Shown: positions 45,757 to 54,232 of the stretch, piece after piece | Layout of the letters: every line of letters starts with the position of its first letter | Numbering within the stretch: the stretch's first letter is position 1 | Assembly (NCBI RefSeq): GCF_029201545.1 | Contig: NZ_CP104007.1 | Span: 1,336,501 to 1,400,500 of the forward strand | Reading direction: 5' to 3' | Source of the DNA: Devosia sp. FJ2-5-3 | Lineage (GTDB): Bacteria; Pseudomonadota; Alphaproteobacteria; Rhizobiales; Devosiaceae | Length of the DNA: 64,000 nt | Notes under the pieces: generated by a model | Told to the model about the DNA's origin: nothing | Database searches by the model: none | What the model saw: only the letters and a program-made list of their open reading frames with translations | Translations under genes and position numbers: made by a program

Positions 45757-46752
45757 TCAGGGAACGAAATGGGCGGGGAAAGTGTGGATTTCGGCGGCGC
45801 CGGGCCGGTCCTCGAGCTTTTCGTAGATGATGGGCAGAACGCTTTTCATCCAGTCGCCGCTTTCAACGACGAAGCCGGGGCGGCGTGAATCGAGGCCGAA
45901 GGGATAGATGCGGACGGGCTTGGCCTGCCACTCGGCCATACGGCCGTGCCAGCGGTGGTGCATGTAGCCGCAGATGAGATCGGGCTGGAAATCGGTGACG
46001 GTTTGTTCGAGCGCGGAAAGATCGGACAGCTCGTTTTCCTGGTCGACCGTGGCGATTTGCAAGGTGTGCGGGACATCGGAAGCGGCGCAGGCTGCGCGGA
46101 AGGCGGCAAGGCGTGCGCCCTGCTCGGACGAGACGTGGACCGTATCGAGATAGAGCACGCGGTGGGGCTGGTCGCCGAGATGGGCGAACATCTGCTCGAA
46201 GGCCGGGCCGTAGTCGAGCCGGTAGGAATGCACCCCCGGCAGATCGATGACGGCGTCGAGCACGCTGATTTGGCTGGTGGTCTGGCTCAGCGGCGAAATA
46301 TCGGTCTGCTCGGTGACGCCGGTCAGCACCACCATGTCGAGCCGGTCCCACAGGCTGATGGGCATCTTGTCGTGGGTGAAACTGCCCATGATGAACTCGT
46401 GGCCATCGGAAACAACGCCGCGCTCGAGCGCAATCACGAGACGGGTATAGAACTCGTTGTCGAAAATGCCGCCGCCGACGATGTTGCGGTTGTAGAAGAA
46501 GCCGACGCGGTGATGGGCCTCGGACCAGGGGGTCTCGACCAGGAAGGAGCCGCGCCCGACTTGCCGGCGGATGACCCCCTCGGCTTCAAGATCCTTGAGG
46601 GTCTTGATCACAGTAATCAGCGAGAAATCACAGAATTTGGTGATCTCGTTCTGGGACTCGATCTTGTCGCCGGCCTTTAGTCCATTGGTCTTCCAGCGGC
46701 GGAACAGGAGATCCCGCAATTGTAGATGTCGCGGTGTCAGGTCTACATTCAC
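45757..46752 (-). CDS. GntR-type regulator with periplasmic-binding-like effector domain
   Basis: 331 residues, GTG start overlapping the SDR stop by four bases (GTGA). N-terminal winged helix: QLRDLLFRRWKTNGLKAGDKI, then SLITVIKTLKDLEAEGVIRRQVG (~10-70). The remainder (ALERGVVSDGHEFIMGSFTH, DMVVLTG, RVLYLDTVHVSS, DLICGYMHHRW) looks like a LacI/periplasmic-binding-protein fold, a less common GntR arrangement suited to binding sugars. The double palindrome at 47539-47571, between its operon and nagA, is the likely operator. Confidence 0.85.
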   Translation of the reverse strand: MNVDLTPRHLQLRDLLFRRWKTNGLKAGDKIESQNEITKFCDFSLITVIKTLKDLEAEGVIRRQVGRGSFLVETPWSEAHHRVGFFYNRNIVGGGIFDNEFYTRLVIALERGVVSDGHEFIMGSFTHDKMPISLWDRLDMVVLTGVTEQTDISPLSQTTSQISVLDAVIDLPGVHSYRLDYGPAFEQMFAHLGDQPHRVLYLDTVHVSSEQGARLAAFRAACAASDVPHTLQIATVDQENELSDLSALEQTVTDFQPDLICGYMHHRWHGRMAEWQAKPVRIYPFGLDSRRPGFVVESGDWMKSVLPIIYEKLEDRPGAAEIHTFPAHFVP

Positions 46753-47519
46753 GGCTCGGTGCCCCAGGACATTTGATTGGCGAGAATCCCGCCATCGATG
46801 AACAGCATCTGCCCCGTGATATAGCGTGCCGCGTCAGATGCAAGGAAGACCGCAGCCCCGCCAATATCATCGGGCTCGGCAATTCGTCCGAGTGGAATCT
46901 GGCGTTCGAGCGATTTCCTGACGCTGTCCGAGGCCAGCGCATTGGCGGTGAGCGGGGTGCGCACGAGGCCGGGGCCGATGCCATTGACGCGGATGCCGCG
47001 CGCGGCGAGCGTGACGGCCATGGATTTGACCAGCATCAGCACGGCGCCCTTGGACGCGTCATAGGCCACGCTATCGCGCTCGGCGGCCATGGAATTGGTC
47101 GAGCCGACGCAGATAATGCTGGCGCCGGTCTGGTCGGCAGCGACGCGATTGGCAAAGGCCTGGCCGGCAAAGAGATAGGCCCGGACATTGAGCGCAAAGG
47201 TGCGGTCGAACATGTCCTCGGTGAGTTCGCCGAAGGTCGTGTCGGCAAAGGTGCCGGCATTGTTGACCAGGGTATCGAGCGTGCCCCAACGCGAATGTGC
47301 CGCTTCGACCAGCCGTTCGGCCTCGCCGGAACGGGTGAGATCGGCCTTTACGAAGTGGACTTCGGTCAGCGCGGAAAGCTCGGCAATGGCAGCCTCGGAG
47401 TGCTCGTCCTGGCGATGGGAATTGAGCACGAGCCGCGCCCCGGCAGCGGCAAAGGCGCGCGCGAGGCCAAGACCGATACCGTGGGTCGAGCCCGTAATGC
47501 AGACAGTGCGCCGATCCAT
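46749..47519 (-). CDS. short-chain dehydrogenase/reductase
   Basis: 256 residues from the ATG of MDRRTVCITGSTHGIGLGLA; the frame to 47789 runs through the nagA gene. Cofactor loop TGSTHGIG, NNAG motif (LVNNAGTFAD), catalytic YDASK, and C-terminal GIGPGLVRTPLTA and GQMLFIDGG. A classical SDR, probably NAD(P)-linked oxidation of a sugar hydroxyl. Divergent from nagA by 64 bases; first gene of SDR–GntR–ridA. Confidence 0.9.
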   Translation of the reverse strand: MDRRTVCITGSTHGIGLGLARAFAAAGARLVLNSHRQDEHSEAAIAELSALTEVHFVKADLTRSGEAERLVEAAHSRWGTLDTLVNNAGTFADTTFGELTEDMFDRTFALNVRAYLFAGQAFANRVAADQTGASIICVGSTNSMAAERDSVAYDASKGAVLMLVKSMAVTLAARGIRVNGIGPGLVRTPLTANALASDSVRKSLERQIPLGRIAEPDDIGGAAVFLASDAARYITGQMLFIDGGILANQMSWGTEP

Positions 47520-47538
47520 ATTTACACCCGGAAGGAAC

Positions 47539-47571
47539 TGAGTTAACTCATTAGCATAATAACATGCTAAT
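47539..47571. promoter_or_regulatory. double palindromic operator between SDR and nagA-like genes
   Basis: TGAGTTAACTCA (47539-47550) is a perfect 12-base palindrome. It is immediately followed by ATTAGCAT-N6-ATGCTAAT (47550-47571), perfect 8-base arms. Both lie in the 64-base divergent region, the natural site for the GntR protein of the leftward operon. Confidence 0.65.
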
Positions 47572-47583
47572 AAGGGTTCACCA

Positions 47584-48765
47584 ATGGGTGTCAAGCAGAA
47601 CTGGGCTGGGGGGCTGGTTGTTACGCCTTCAGGTGTCGTTCGGCGCGATGTGCTGGTCGAGGGCGAGCGCATTGTCGGCCTGGCGCTGCCCGGCGCGGTG
47701 ACCGGCGCCGACTGGCAAAAGATCGATATTGCCGGCAAACTGGTCTTCCCCGGCATGATCGACGTGCTGCAGCATGGGTTCGACCTCAATCTTTATTCCG
47801 ATGCGACGCCGGACGGCGTGCCCGATTCGTCGACCAAGCTGACGGCGCGGGGCGTCACCGCATTCCTGCCCTCGATCGGATGCCAGCCTCCGGCTGAATT
47901 TTCCGGTGTGCTGGAGCGTCTGGCCGATGCGTGTGCCAGGGCAAGTGGGGCCCGCGCCATCGGTATTCATAGCGAGGGGCCGTGCTTCAATTCGCCCGGC
48001 GCCCACAATCCGCAGAATTTGCAGCTGCCATCGCCGGAACTGGCCAAGCGCATGCTCGACAGCGCCAAGGGGCGGCTGGCGGCGGTGACGATTGCGCCGG
48101 AACTGCCGGGGGCGGAAGCCTTCATCAAGACGATGAAGGCGGAAGGGGTGTCGATCCATTTCGGCCACAGCCAGGCGGCGCCCGACGATGTCTCGCGCTA
48201 TGTCAGCTGGGGGATCGACGCGGTCACCCATATGTATGACGTGATGCGCACGCTGCCGCCGGACAATTCGGGCGTGCATGTGTTTTCCCTGCCCGACGCG
48301 CTGATGGCCGAACGTCATCTGGCGCTGGGTGTGGTGGCGGACGGCATTCATGCCCATCCCAAGCTGTTGCGCATCCTGGCGCAATTGCCGGCGGATCGGG
48401 TGTTCCTCGAAACGGATTCGATGAAATATGCCGGCCTGCCGGGCACGGAGTTCGAATTCTATCCGGGCTATTTCGTCACCAGCGCCCCCGGCAAGGCCGT
48501 GCGATCGCGCGATGGCGGGCTTTGCGGCTCGTCTTTGACACCGGACGAGGGCATGCGCAATTATATCGACATGGCCGGAGCCGATCTGGTGCAGGCGGCC
48601 CATGCGGCGAGCCTCGTGCCAGCGCGCGTCATCGGCAGGGACCGCGACATGGGCAGTATCGAAATCGGCAAGCTCGCCGATTTCGCGGTGCTCGACCCCA
48701 AGGATTTCACCGTGCTCGAAACAATCATCGGTGGCAAAACTCATCATAGGCGCGACCATGAATGA
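47584..48765 (+). CDS. NagA-like N-acetylhexosamine-6-phosphate deacetylase
   Basis: 393 residues. Amidohydrolase-fold blocks: IAGKLVFPGMIDVLQHG, GIHSEGPCFNSPGAHNP (metal-site Glu), IHFGHSQAAP and VTHMYDVM (metal histidines), VVADGIHAHP, LETDSMKYAG (catalytic Asp) and GSIEIGKLADFAVLD. The family removes the acetyl group from N-acetylglucosamine-6-phosphate. The YDVMRTLPP and SMKYAG sequences differ from the usual HLFNAM and VSDA motifs, so a related N-acyl sugar or another substrate is plausible. No nagB or kinase is nearby. First of four overlapping genes. Confidence 0.8.
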   Translation: MGVKQNWAGGLVVTPSGVVRRDVLVEGERIVGLALPGAVTGADWQKIDIAGKLVFPGMIDVLQHGFDLNLYSDATPDGVPDSSTKLTARGVTAFLPSIGCQPPAEFSGVLERLADACARASGARAIGIHSEGPCFNSPGAHNPQNLQLPSPELAKRMLDSAKGRLAAVTIAPELPGAEAFIKTMKAEGVSIHFGHSQAAPDDVSRYVSWGIDAVTHMYDVMRTLPPDNSGVHVFSLPDALMAERHLALGVVADGIHAHPKLLRILAQLPADRVFLETDSMKYAGLPGTEFEFYPGYFVTSAPGKAVRSRDGGLCGSSLTPDEGMRNYIDMAGADLVQAAHAASLVPARVIGRDRDMGSIEIGKLADFAVLDPKDFTVLETIIGGKTHHRRDHE

Positions 48766-49219
48766 GCCGCAGGAAAAACCTCTCCGCTATCAGGAAGAGG
48801 GCAATGTCCATCTCGATTTCCACGGGGCGACCAATACGACGATTGATTTCATCGTCGAGCGCTATGGCGTGGACGTCCTGCACGAGATCTTCGCCAAGGT
48901 GGGCAAGGACGTCTATGCCGATCTCCGCCGCCACATGATGGACGGCGACGCCAACGAGATGGTTCGTCACTGGCGCTATTTCTTCGACCGCGAAAGTGCC
49001 GATTACGACATCGCGGTGGGCGAGGAGGAAATCGTGCTGACGGTGCGGCACTGCACCGCCTATCACCACGTCGCCAAGATCGCGCCTGCGGTGTCGGCCC
49101 ATTTCTGCGACCAGACGATCAAGGTCAACGAGGCCATTGCGGAGGGCAGCCCCTACCGTATCGACACCGAGATCACCGGACCGGGCGCCTGCCGCCAGGT
49201 CATCAGGAGGCGTGCATGA
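48758..49219 (+). CDS. unrecognised 153-residue protein (pair member 1)
   Basis: Starts inside the nagA-like gene (8-base overlap) and ends overlapping the next gene by four bases, so it is translationally embedded in the operon. Cytosolic, charged, no signal or membrane segment. The N-terminal half is helical (TTIDFIVERYGVDVLHEIFAKVG). The C-terminal half has TVRHCTAYHHVAKIAP, HFCDQTIKVNEAIAEGSPY and GACRQVIRR with three spaced cysteines. The pattern recalls the ATC-hydrolase-like (aminothiazoline-carboxylate hydrolase) group, but only faintly; function should be left open. Confidence 0.7.
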   Translation: MNEPQEKPLRYQEEGNVHLDFHGATNTTIDFIVERYGVDVLHEIFAKVGKDVYADLRRHMMDGDANEMVRHWRYFFDRESADYDIAVGEEEIVLTVRHCTAYHHVAKIAPAVSAHFCDQTIKVNEAIAEGSPYRIDTEITGPGACRQVIRRRA

Positions 49220-49710
49220 TCCCCAGCGATCACTTCACCCGCTTTTACAACGAGGTCTACAAATTCCTCGAGACCCGGGGCGAGGAAGACCTCGAACTCT
49301 ACTGGCTGGCGATCTCGAAGAACCAGGAGCGCCATATCCTCGAGCTGATCGAGACCAAGGGCCTTCAGGGCATGTACGAATATTGGTCGGTGATCGAGGA
49401 AGAAGAAAACTGCGACATGGATATCATGGTCGATGACGACCATATCGAGTTGCGGATGAACGAATGTCCGAGCCTGAGCAAGGTGCAGGACAATGACGCT
49501 GCGCCTATGGGACGCTATTGCGACCATTGCGCCGGCTGGATCGGGCCGATCATGGACAAGACCGGCTATCACCTCGTCTATGACGTCATCAGCCGCACCG
49601 AACCGCGCTGCGTGATGAAGGTGTTCAAGGATGAAGCCAAGGCGCGCGAGGCGGAAAAATCGGCGCAATTGCTAATGGGCTGGCCCGGGCGCGAGCAGCA
49701 CCGCTCATGA
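49216..49710 (+). CDS. unrecognised 164-residue protein (pair member 2)
   Basis: Overlaps both neighbours by four bases (ATGA at each end). The N-terminal half is helical and acidic (LELYWLAISKNQERHILELI, SVIEEEENCDMDIMVDDD). The C-terminal half has MNECPSLSKVQ, GRYCDHCAGWIGPIMDKTGY and SRTEPRCVMKVF. The order helix, strand-Cys, CxxC-Trp, G-Y, Cys parallels pair member 1, so the two may be distant paralogs forming a heterodimer. The CDHC motif could bind metal. No secretion signal. Family not recognised with confidence. Confidence 0.7.
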   Translation: MIPSDHFTRFYNEVYKFLETRGEEDLELYWLAISKNQERHILELIETKGLQGMYEYWSVIEEEENCDMDIMVDDDHIELRMNECPSLSKVQDNDAAPMGRYCDHCAGWIGPIMDKTGYHLVYDVISRTEPRCVMKVFKDEAKAREAEKSAQLLMGWPGREQHRS

Positions 49711-50828
49711 AGACAATTGCCTCTGGTGTGCTGATGGCCGGCGAGGCCGGGACGGCGCGCGCCTGCCATACCTTTCCCAGCGTCGTAGAACTGGCCAGCG
49801 GGAAATTGATCGTCACGGCCCGGCACGGTTCGGGCAAGGATGGCGACGACGATGCAATCACCGTCCGGGCCGATCATGGCGATGGCAAGGGCTGGGTCGC
49901 CCATCCCGGCTTGCCGGCTTCGCCCGACCTCAATGGACGCAAGGGCACGCTCAAGCTTGCCTATCTCACCGCGTTGCGGCCAGGCGTTATCATCGCCGCC
50001 GCCATGTGGGTGGATCGGACCAGCTTTCCCGGTCAGCCGCTGTTCAATGCGGAGACCGAGGGGTGCCTGCCCATGGCGATCTTGCTCAGCCGCTCCGACG
50101 ATGATGGGCTGAGCTGGAGCGATTGGTGGCATGTCGCGCTGCCCGAAGACATCGGCCCGCCCAGCCTGACCGCGCCGCTGGTTCTGCTCGCCGATGGGCG
50201 GCTGGCGATGAGCATAGAGACCAACAAGACCTATCTCGATGCCGGCACATGGGACCAGAAGGCGGTTCTGCTGTTTTCGGACGATGAGGGACAAAGCTGG
50301 TCGGCACCGCTCGTTTCGGCGCATGATCCGACCAACAGGATTTTCAACTGGGATCTGCGGATTGCTGCCGCGCCAGATGGGCGCCTCGTCAGCTTTGCCT
50401 GGACCTTCGATCGCGAAGCGGGGGAATATCGCAATATCCATCGCCGCGTGAGTGCGGATGCGGGCCGCAGCTGGACGGCGCCGGAGGATATCGGCTTTGC
50501 CGACCAGGCGGCCCGGCTGGCGATCCTTGGCGATGGGCGCGTGGTGTTGGCCTATGTCGACCGGTTCGGCACGCGCTCCATCCGGGCGCGGCTGGCCGAC
50601 AGCGTCGAGGCGCCATTCCGCGCCGAGAGCGAAGTGGTGCTGTATACCCAGGAGCAGGCCGCCAGTGCCGAGAATGGCGCTTCGCTGGGCGAGGCGCTAG
50701 CCGACATGGAGATGTGGAGCTTTGGCCTGCCATCGGCCACGGCCCTGCGCAACGGGCAGGTGCTGGTGGTCTATTACGGCGGAAAGTCCGGCTGCATGGA
50801 TATCGGCTGGGCGCTGATCGCGCCCTAG
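49707..50828 (+). CDS. BNR/Asp-box (sialidase-like) protein, copy 1
   Basis: 373 residues, probably a six-bladed beta-propeller. Asp boxes SDDDGLSWS, SDDEGQSWS and SADAGRSWT repeat along the chain. Fold-level similarity is to exo-alpha-sialidases. The N-terminal CHTFPSVVELASGKLIVTARHG may supply an active-site arginine, but the full arginine triad cannot be confirmed by eye. There is no signal peptide, so it should act in the cytosol on an imported substrate. Last gene of nagA–pair–BNR; ends in a shared terminator. Confidence 0.82.
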   Translation: MKTIASGVLMAGEAGTARACHTFPSVVELASGKLIVTARHGSGKDGDDDAITVRADHGDGKGWVAHPGLPASPDLNGRKGTLKLAYLTALRPGVIIAAAMWVDRTSFPGQPLFNAETEGCLPMAILLSRSDDDGLSWSDWWHVALPEDIGPPSLTAPLVLLADGRLAMSIETNKTYLDAGTWDQKAVLLFSDDEGQSWSAPLVSAHDPTNRIFNWDLRIAAAPDGRLVSFAWTFDREAGEYRNIHRRVSADAGRSWTAPEDIGFADQAARLAILGDGRVVLAYVDRFGTRSIRARLADSVEAPFRAESEVVLYTQEQAASAENGASLGEALADMEMWSFGLPSATALRNGQVLVVYYGGKSGCMDIGWALIAP

Positions 50829-50832
50829 AGCA

Positions 50833-50859
50833 TTTCACCGCGTCGGTGACGCGGTGAAA
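50833..50859. terminator. bidirectional hairpin between convergent operons
   Basis: TTTCACCGCGTC (50833-50844) and GACGCGGTGAAA (50848-50859) form a perfect 12-base-pair stem with a GGT loop. It lies between the stop of BNR copy 1 and that of the MFS-HEAT gene. Confidence 0.8.
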
Positions 50860-50871
50860 CAGTTTACGTCC

Positions 50872-53139
50872 TTATTTTGTCGCGCTTCCGGTCGGCTGCC
50901 GCAGGACCTGCCGCGCCGCGATGGCCAGCAGGATCATCAGGGCCGGGTGGGCATTGTCGATTGCCGTCGTTCCGTCGAGTAGGGCGATGACCAGCAATGC
51001 ATCGGCATGCCGGGACGCTGCGAGATCGGGGCGGAGTGCCCGCAGCGCGGAAAGGCTCGCCGCGGTCGGGCCCGTGCCCAGCTCTGCAGCAGCCGCTTCG
51101 AGCGCCACGCGCCGGGCGCGTTTGGCGGTATCGACGCTATCGATATTCTGCGCCAGCCGCGTGAGCAGGCCCGGCAGGCAATAGCCCGGCATGCGCTGTT
51201 CGCGCCGCCAATTGCGGGCAAATTTCTCCTCGATGCCGAGAATCTTCGCGATGGCGAGCAGCACGACCTTGCTGCGGGGTTCGCTGACGGCGTGGGTGTC
51301 GGTGACCTGGGCGCAATAGATCGCCACCAGGGCGGGGATGCTGTCTCGATCCCGGTATTTTCCGAGGGCGGAGGCCGCAGCAAGGCGGCAGTCGATGTCC
51401 CTGTCCTCGTCCAGCATCTGTCTGAGCGCCGGCAGATGGGTCTCGTCGCGAATATCCCCGAGCGAGCGGGCGGCCCGGCTGCGCAAGAGCGGATTGGCAT
51501 CGGCGAGAAAGCCCGCAATCTTGCCGGCGCTTGGCCGCGATTGCAGCTGGCCCAGGCTATCGAGGGCGGCATATTGCAGCTCGATCAGGCCTTCATAATC
51601 GAGAATGGTTTCGAGCGCGCGGATGGCCTTGGGCGTGGGCGGCAGGCGGCCGAGGGCGCGAATGGCCTCGTGGCGGACATCGAAGCTGGGGTCGGAAAGG
51701 GCGGAAATGAGTTCGTCCTTGGCCAGCGTGCTGCCGGTGCCGCCGAAACCATAGACAAGGTCGCGACGGCGTTGCTCGGAGGTGAAGCTCGATGAGCGCT
51801 GGATGCCCCAGAGCGCGCGGAGCGGATTGCCTGTCGAGAACTGACCGAGAAAGTCGCGAACGCCGGTCGCGCCTTCCTCCTTGAGGAGGGCAAAGACTGC
51901 GGCGGAAGAGATCGTGACCAGCGCGGTGACGAAGAACAGGACTTCATAGCCACCGAATTGGGTGGTGCCGACAACAAAGGCGTTGTGCTCGAAATATTGC
52001 ACTAGTACGCCGGCGATCACGGTCAGGCCGCCGCCGAATATGCCGTCGCTGGAATAGGCGAGCGCCATATAGCTCTCGCGGTCGGCGGGCGGGACATAGT
52101 TCAGCATGTAGATATTGCCGGCCACCATGGCGCCCTGGACGAGAAAACCGAAGAGGAAGAACACCATCCCCGCCAGGAATTCGACAACGGGCAGCTCGGG
52201 GTGGATGAATGGCAGGCCGAGCAGCATCGCCACCTGCAGCGATTGCAGGGTGATGCGGATGGCGCGGGTGCCATGGCGATCGATGAACCAGCCGGCGGCA
52301 TAGCTGCCGGCGGCGGAGCCGACCGGAATGAGCGCGGCCATGAGCACGATCTGCCCGCTCGATATGCCCAGCCGTTCCCGGAAGAACAGCAGCAGGAAGA
52401 CGGCAAGCGCCGAGTGGACGAGGAACTGGCTGCCGGACGAATAGAGAAAGGCGAGGAAATTGCGGTCGCGTAGCGGCACCTTGAGCTGGGCGAGCGCATC
52501 CCTGGCGGTGCGCGTCGTCGGGCGCGGCGCGCCGCCGGGCATGCCGAATAGGCACAGCGCCCCGGCAATGCCCACGATTATGCCGAAGGCAAAGACCGGA
52601 TAAAACCGCTCTATGCCCTCCTGCCCATCGAGCCAGCGCTGGATAAGAAGCGAGCCGATCAGCGCCACGGGGAGATAGGCGATGGCCAGATTGCCGCTGA
52701 TCTGGCCGCGCACGAGGCGTGGAAGGAATTCCTGCGACCATGGAATGACAGACACCTCGGACAGTGTCCGGCCGATGGCGTAGCAGATGACCGCCCCGAA
52801 AATGAGCAGAAAGACGACGTTCGGCGCGTCGATGAACATCGGCGCGGCGAACAGCGGCAAGAGGAAGAGATAGCGCGCCAGCAGCGCCAGGGCGGATAGC
52901 CGCTTGGTGCCGAACCGGAGCACCACCGGGATGCTGGCAATGCCCAGGATCTGGAACAAGGGCAGGATGCCGCCGATGAGGCCGATCCGGTCCTTGTCGA
53001 TGCCAAGCTCGGCCGCGAACAGCACAAGGGGGGCGCCGACGCCGCACAGCACGGCCGTGGCCGTCAACACGGAATAGGCATAGTAGAACGGCATGCGGCG
53101 CAGCTTGGCGTAGTCGGTCAGTTCGGACGCGGCGGTCAC
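50872..53139 (-). CDS. MFS transporter fused to a C-terminal HEAT-repeat domain
   Basis: 755 residues, GTG start. Residues 1-~420 are a 12-segment MFS transporter (GAPLVLFAAELGIDKDRIGL, GRTLSEVSVIPWSQEFLP, FIDRHGTRAIRI). From ~470 to 606 come HEAT-like helical repeats (ALSDPSFDVRHEAIRALGRL, ANPLLRSRAARSLGDIRDE, DIDCRLAAASALGKYRDRD) predicted to be cytosolic. A further helical tail ends in a hydrophobic stretch. The HEAT part probably binds a partner or enzyme at the transporter exit. Such a fusion is uncommon. It is the last gene of AraC–BNR–MFS and presumably imports that operon's substrate. Confidence 0.88.
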   Translation of the reverse strand: MTAASELTDYAKLRRMPFYYAYSVLTATAVLCGVGAPLVLFAAELGIDKDRIGLIGGILPLFQILGIASIPVVLRFGTKRLSALALLARYLFLLPLFAAPMFIDAPNVVFLLIFGAVICYAIGRTLSEVSVIPWSQEFLPRLVRGQISGNLAIAYLPVALIGSLLIQRWLDGQEGIERFYPVFAFGIIVGIAGALCLFGMPGGAPRPTTRTARDALAQLKVPLRDRNFLAFLYSSGSQFLVHSALAVFLLLFFRERLGISSGQIVLMAALIPVGSAAGSYAAGWFIDRHGTRAIRITLQSLQVAMLLGLPFIHPELPVVEFLAGMVFFLFGFLVQGAMVAGNIYMLNYVPPADRESYMALAYSSDGIFGGGLTVIAGVLVQYFEHNAFVVGTTQFGGYEVLFFVTALVTISSAAVFALLKEEGATGVRDFLGQFSTGNPLRALWGIQRSSSFTSEQRRRDLVYGFGGTGSTLAKDELISALSDPSFDVRHEAIRALGRLPPTPKAIRALETILDYEGLIELQYAALDSLGQLQSRPSAGKIAGFLADANPLLRSRAARSLGDIRDETHLPALRQMLDEDRDIDCRLAAASALGKYRDRDSIPALVAIYCAQVTDTHAVSEPRSKVVLLAIAKILGIEEKFARNWRREQRMPGYCLPGLLTRLAQNIDSVDTAKRARRVALEAAAAELGTGPTAASLSALRALRPDLAASRHADALLVIALLDGTTAIDNAHPALMILLAIAARQVLRQPTGSATK

Positions 53140-53151
53140 TTGTGTTGAGCC

Positions 53152-54225
53152 TCAGAGCCGGATGCGGAAGGTCTTGATGACGTGCTGTCCGGCTTCCACC
53201 ATCCAGCAGCAGGCGAGATATTCATCGCCACCGAGGGCGAGCAGGCTGGGTTGTCCGAAGCGCAAATTGACGAAGGGATCAAAGGCGATGTCGCCGTTCT
53301 GCCCGAGGCGTTCGTCGGTGAAGAGTTCCAGCGCGTCGAGACGCTGCAGCTGCGCGTCGACCAGGCGTGAGCGGTAGACATTGAGGCCCACAGGGCTTTC
53401 GCGATGGGCGTGGATGGTCAGCAGTTCATCGCGGGCCAGCGCCAGGCCGCCCGATGCCTGGGCGGCGATATCGGTCTCGAACACCTCAAAGGTTTCGCCG
53501 CCATCCTCCGAGAGCGCCAGGTGATTGTTGCGGTTCTTGCCAGCCGCCAGATCATGGGCCCAGAACAGCACCCCGATCCGCTCGCCGCCAAAGTCGATCA
53601 ACCGGCATTCCCAGGGGGCGATATTGCCGGCATCGGACGCAAAGAAGACCGATTTTTTCCGCCAGCTTTTGCCGCCATCGAGGCTCGAAATGATCCATCC
53701 CTCCTGGCTGGTGGCGCCAAGGTGGAACGGGGGCGCCGCGCCGAGAAGCTCACCGGACGCGCGCTGGATGCAGGGGCCTGAAAGCTCGAGGCCTTCGCCG
53801 TCGACAATGAAGCGCTCCGGGCGGGTCCAGCTTTTCCCGCCATCGGTCGAGCGGGCGATCTTGTTGTGGAGGGGCAGCAAAGCGCCGTCGTCTGCCACGA
53901 TGGGGGCAAGCGGGGAGGGGCGAACAAAGACATAGCCCGTCGCGAGCAAAGTCCCATCTGCGAGCGCCAGCGGCTTGTAGCTCTCGGATTCCATGGGGTC
54001 GAGGACGGTGTCGTGAAGGAGGGCAGGGGGGCTCCACGACCGCCCATTATCGGTGCTGCGGCTGACATGGGCCCGCATATCGGCGGCGTCGAAGGCCTGG
54101 CCGATGGAGAAGATGGCGAGGATATCGCCATTGTCGAGGCGCGCCAGGCCGGGAAACACGCCTTGCCGGCTAACGAGAAGGGGGGCGGGATTGGCGTAGA
54201 GAGTGGTGGATTCGATGAGGCGCAT
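53152..54225 (-). CDS. BNR/Asp-box (sialidase-like) protein, copy 2
   Basis: 357 residues from the ATG of MRLIESTTLY; a TTG at 54240 would add five residues and overlap the AraC gene. Asp boxes STDNGRSWS, STDGGKSWT, SLDGGKSW and SEDGGETF indicate a propeller. The N-terminal region FPGLARLDNGDILAIFSIG is typical of sialidase-like domains. No signal peptide. It is more regular in its Asp boxes than copy 1 and only distantly alike, so probably not a recent duplicate. Placed between an AraC regulator and the MFS-HEAT gene. Confidence 0.85.
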   Translation of the reverse strand: MRLIESTTLYANPAPLLVSRQGVFPGLARLDNGDILAIFSIGQAFDAADMRAHVSRSTDNGRSWSPPALLHDTVLDPMESESYKPLALADGTLLATGYVFVRPSPLAPIVADDGALLPLHNKIARSTDGGKSWTRPERFIVDGEGLELSGPCIQRASGELLGAAPPFHLGATSQEGWIISSLDGGKSWRKKSVFFASDAGNIAPWECRLIDFGGERIGVLFWAHDLAAGKNRNNHLALSEDGGETFEVFETDIAAQASGGLALARDELLTIHAHRESPVGLNVYRSRLVDAQLQRLDALELFTDERLGQNGDIAFDPFVNLRFGQPSLLALGGDEYLACCWMVEAGQHVIKTFRIRL

Positions 54226-54232
54226 CGGGGTC

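Noticed and set aside
45343..50828. Standard sialic-acid or GlcNAc catabolic cluster
   Set aside because: nanA, nanK, nanE and nagB are all absent, and the BNR protein has no signal peptide; only a NagA-like gene and a propeller protein match.
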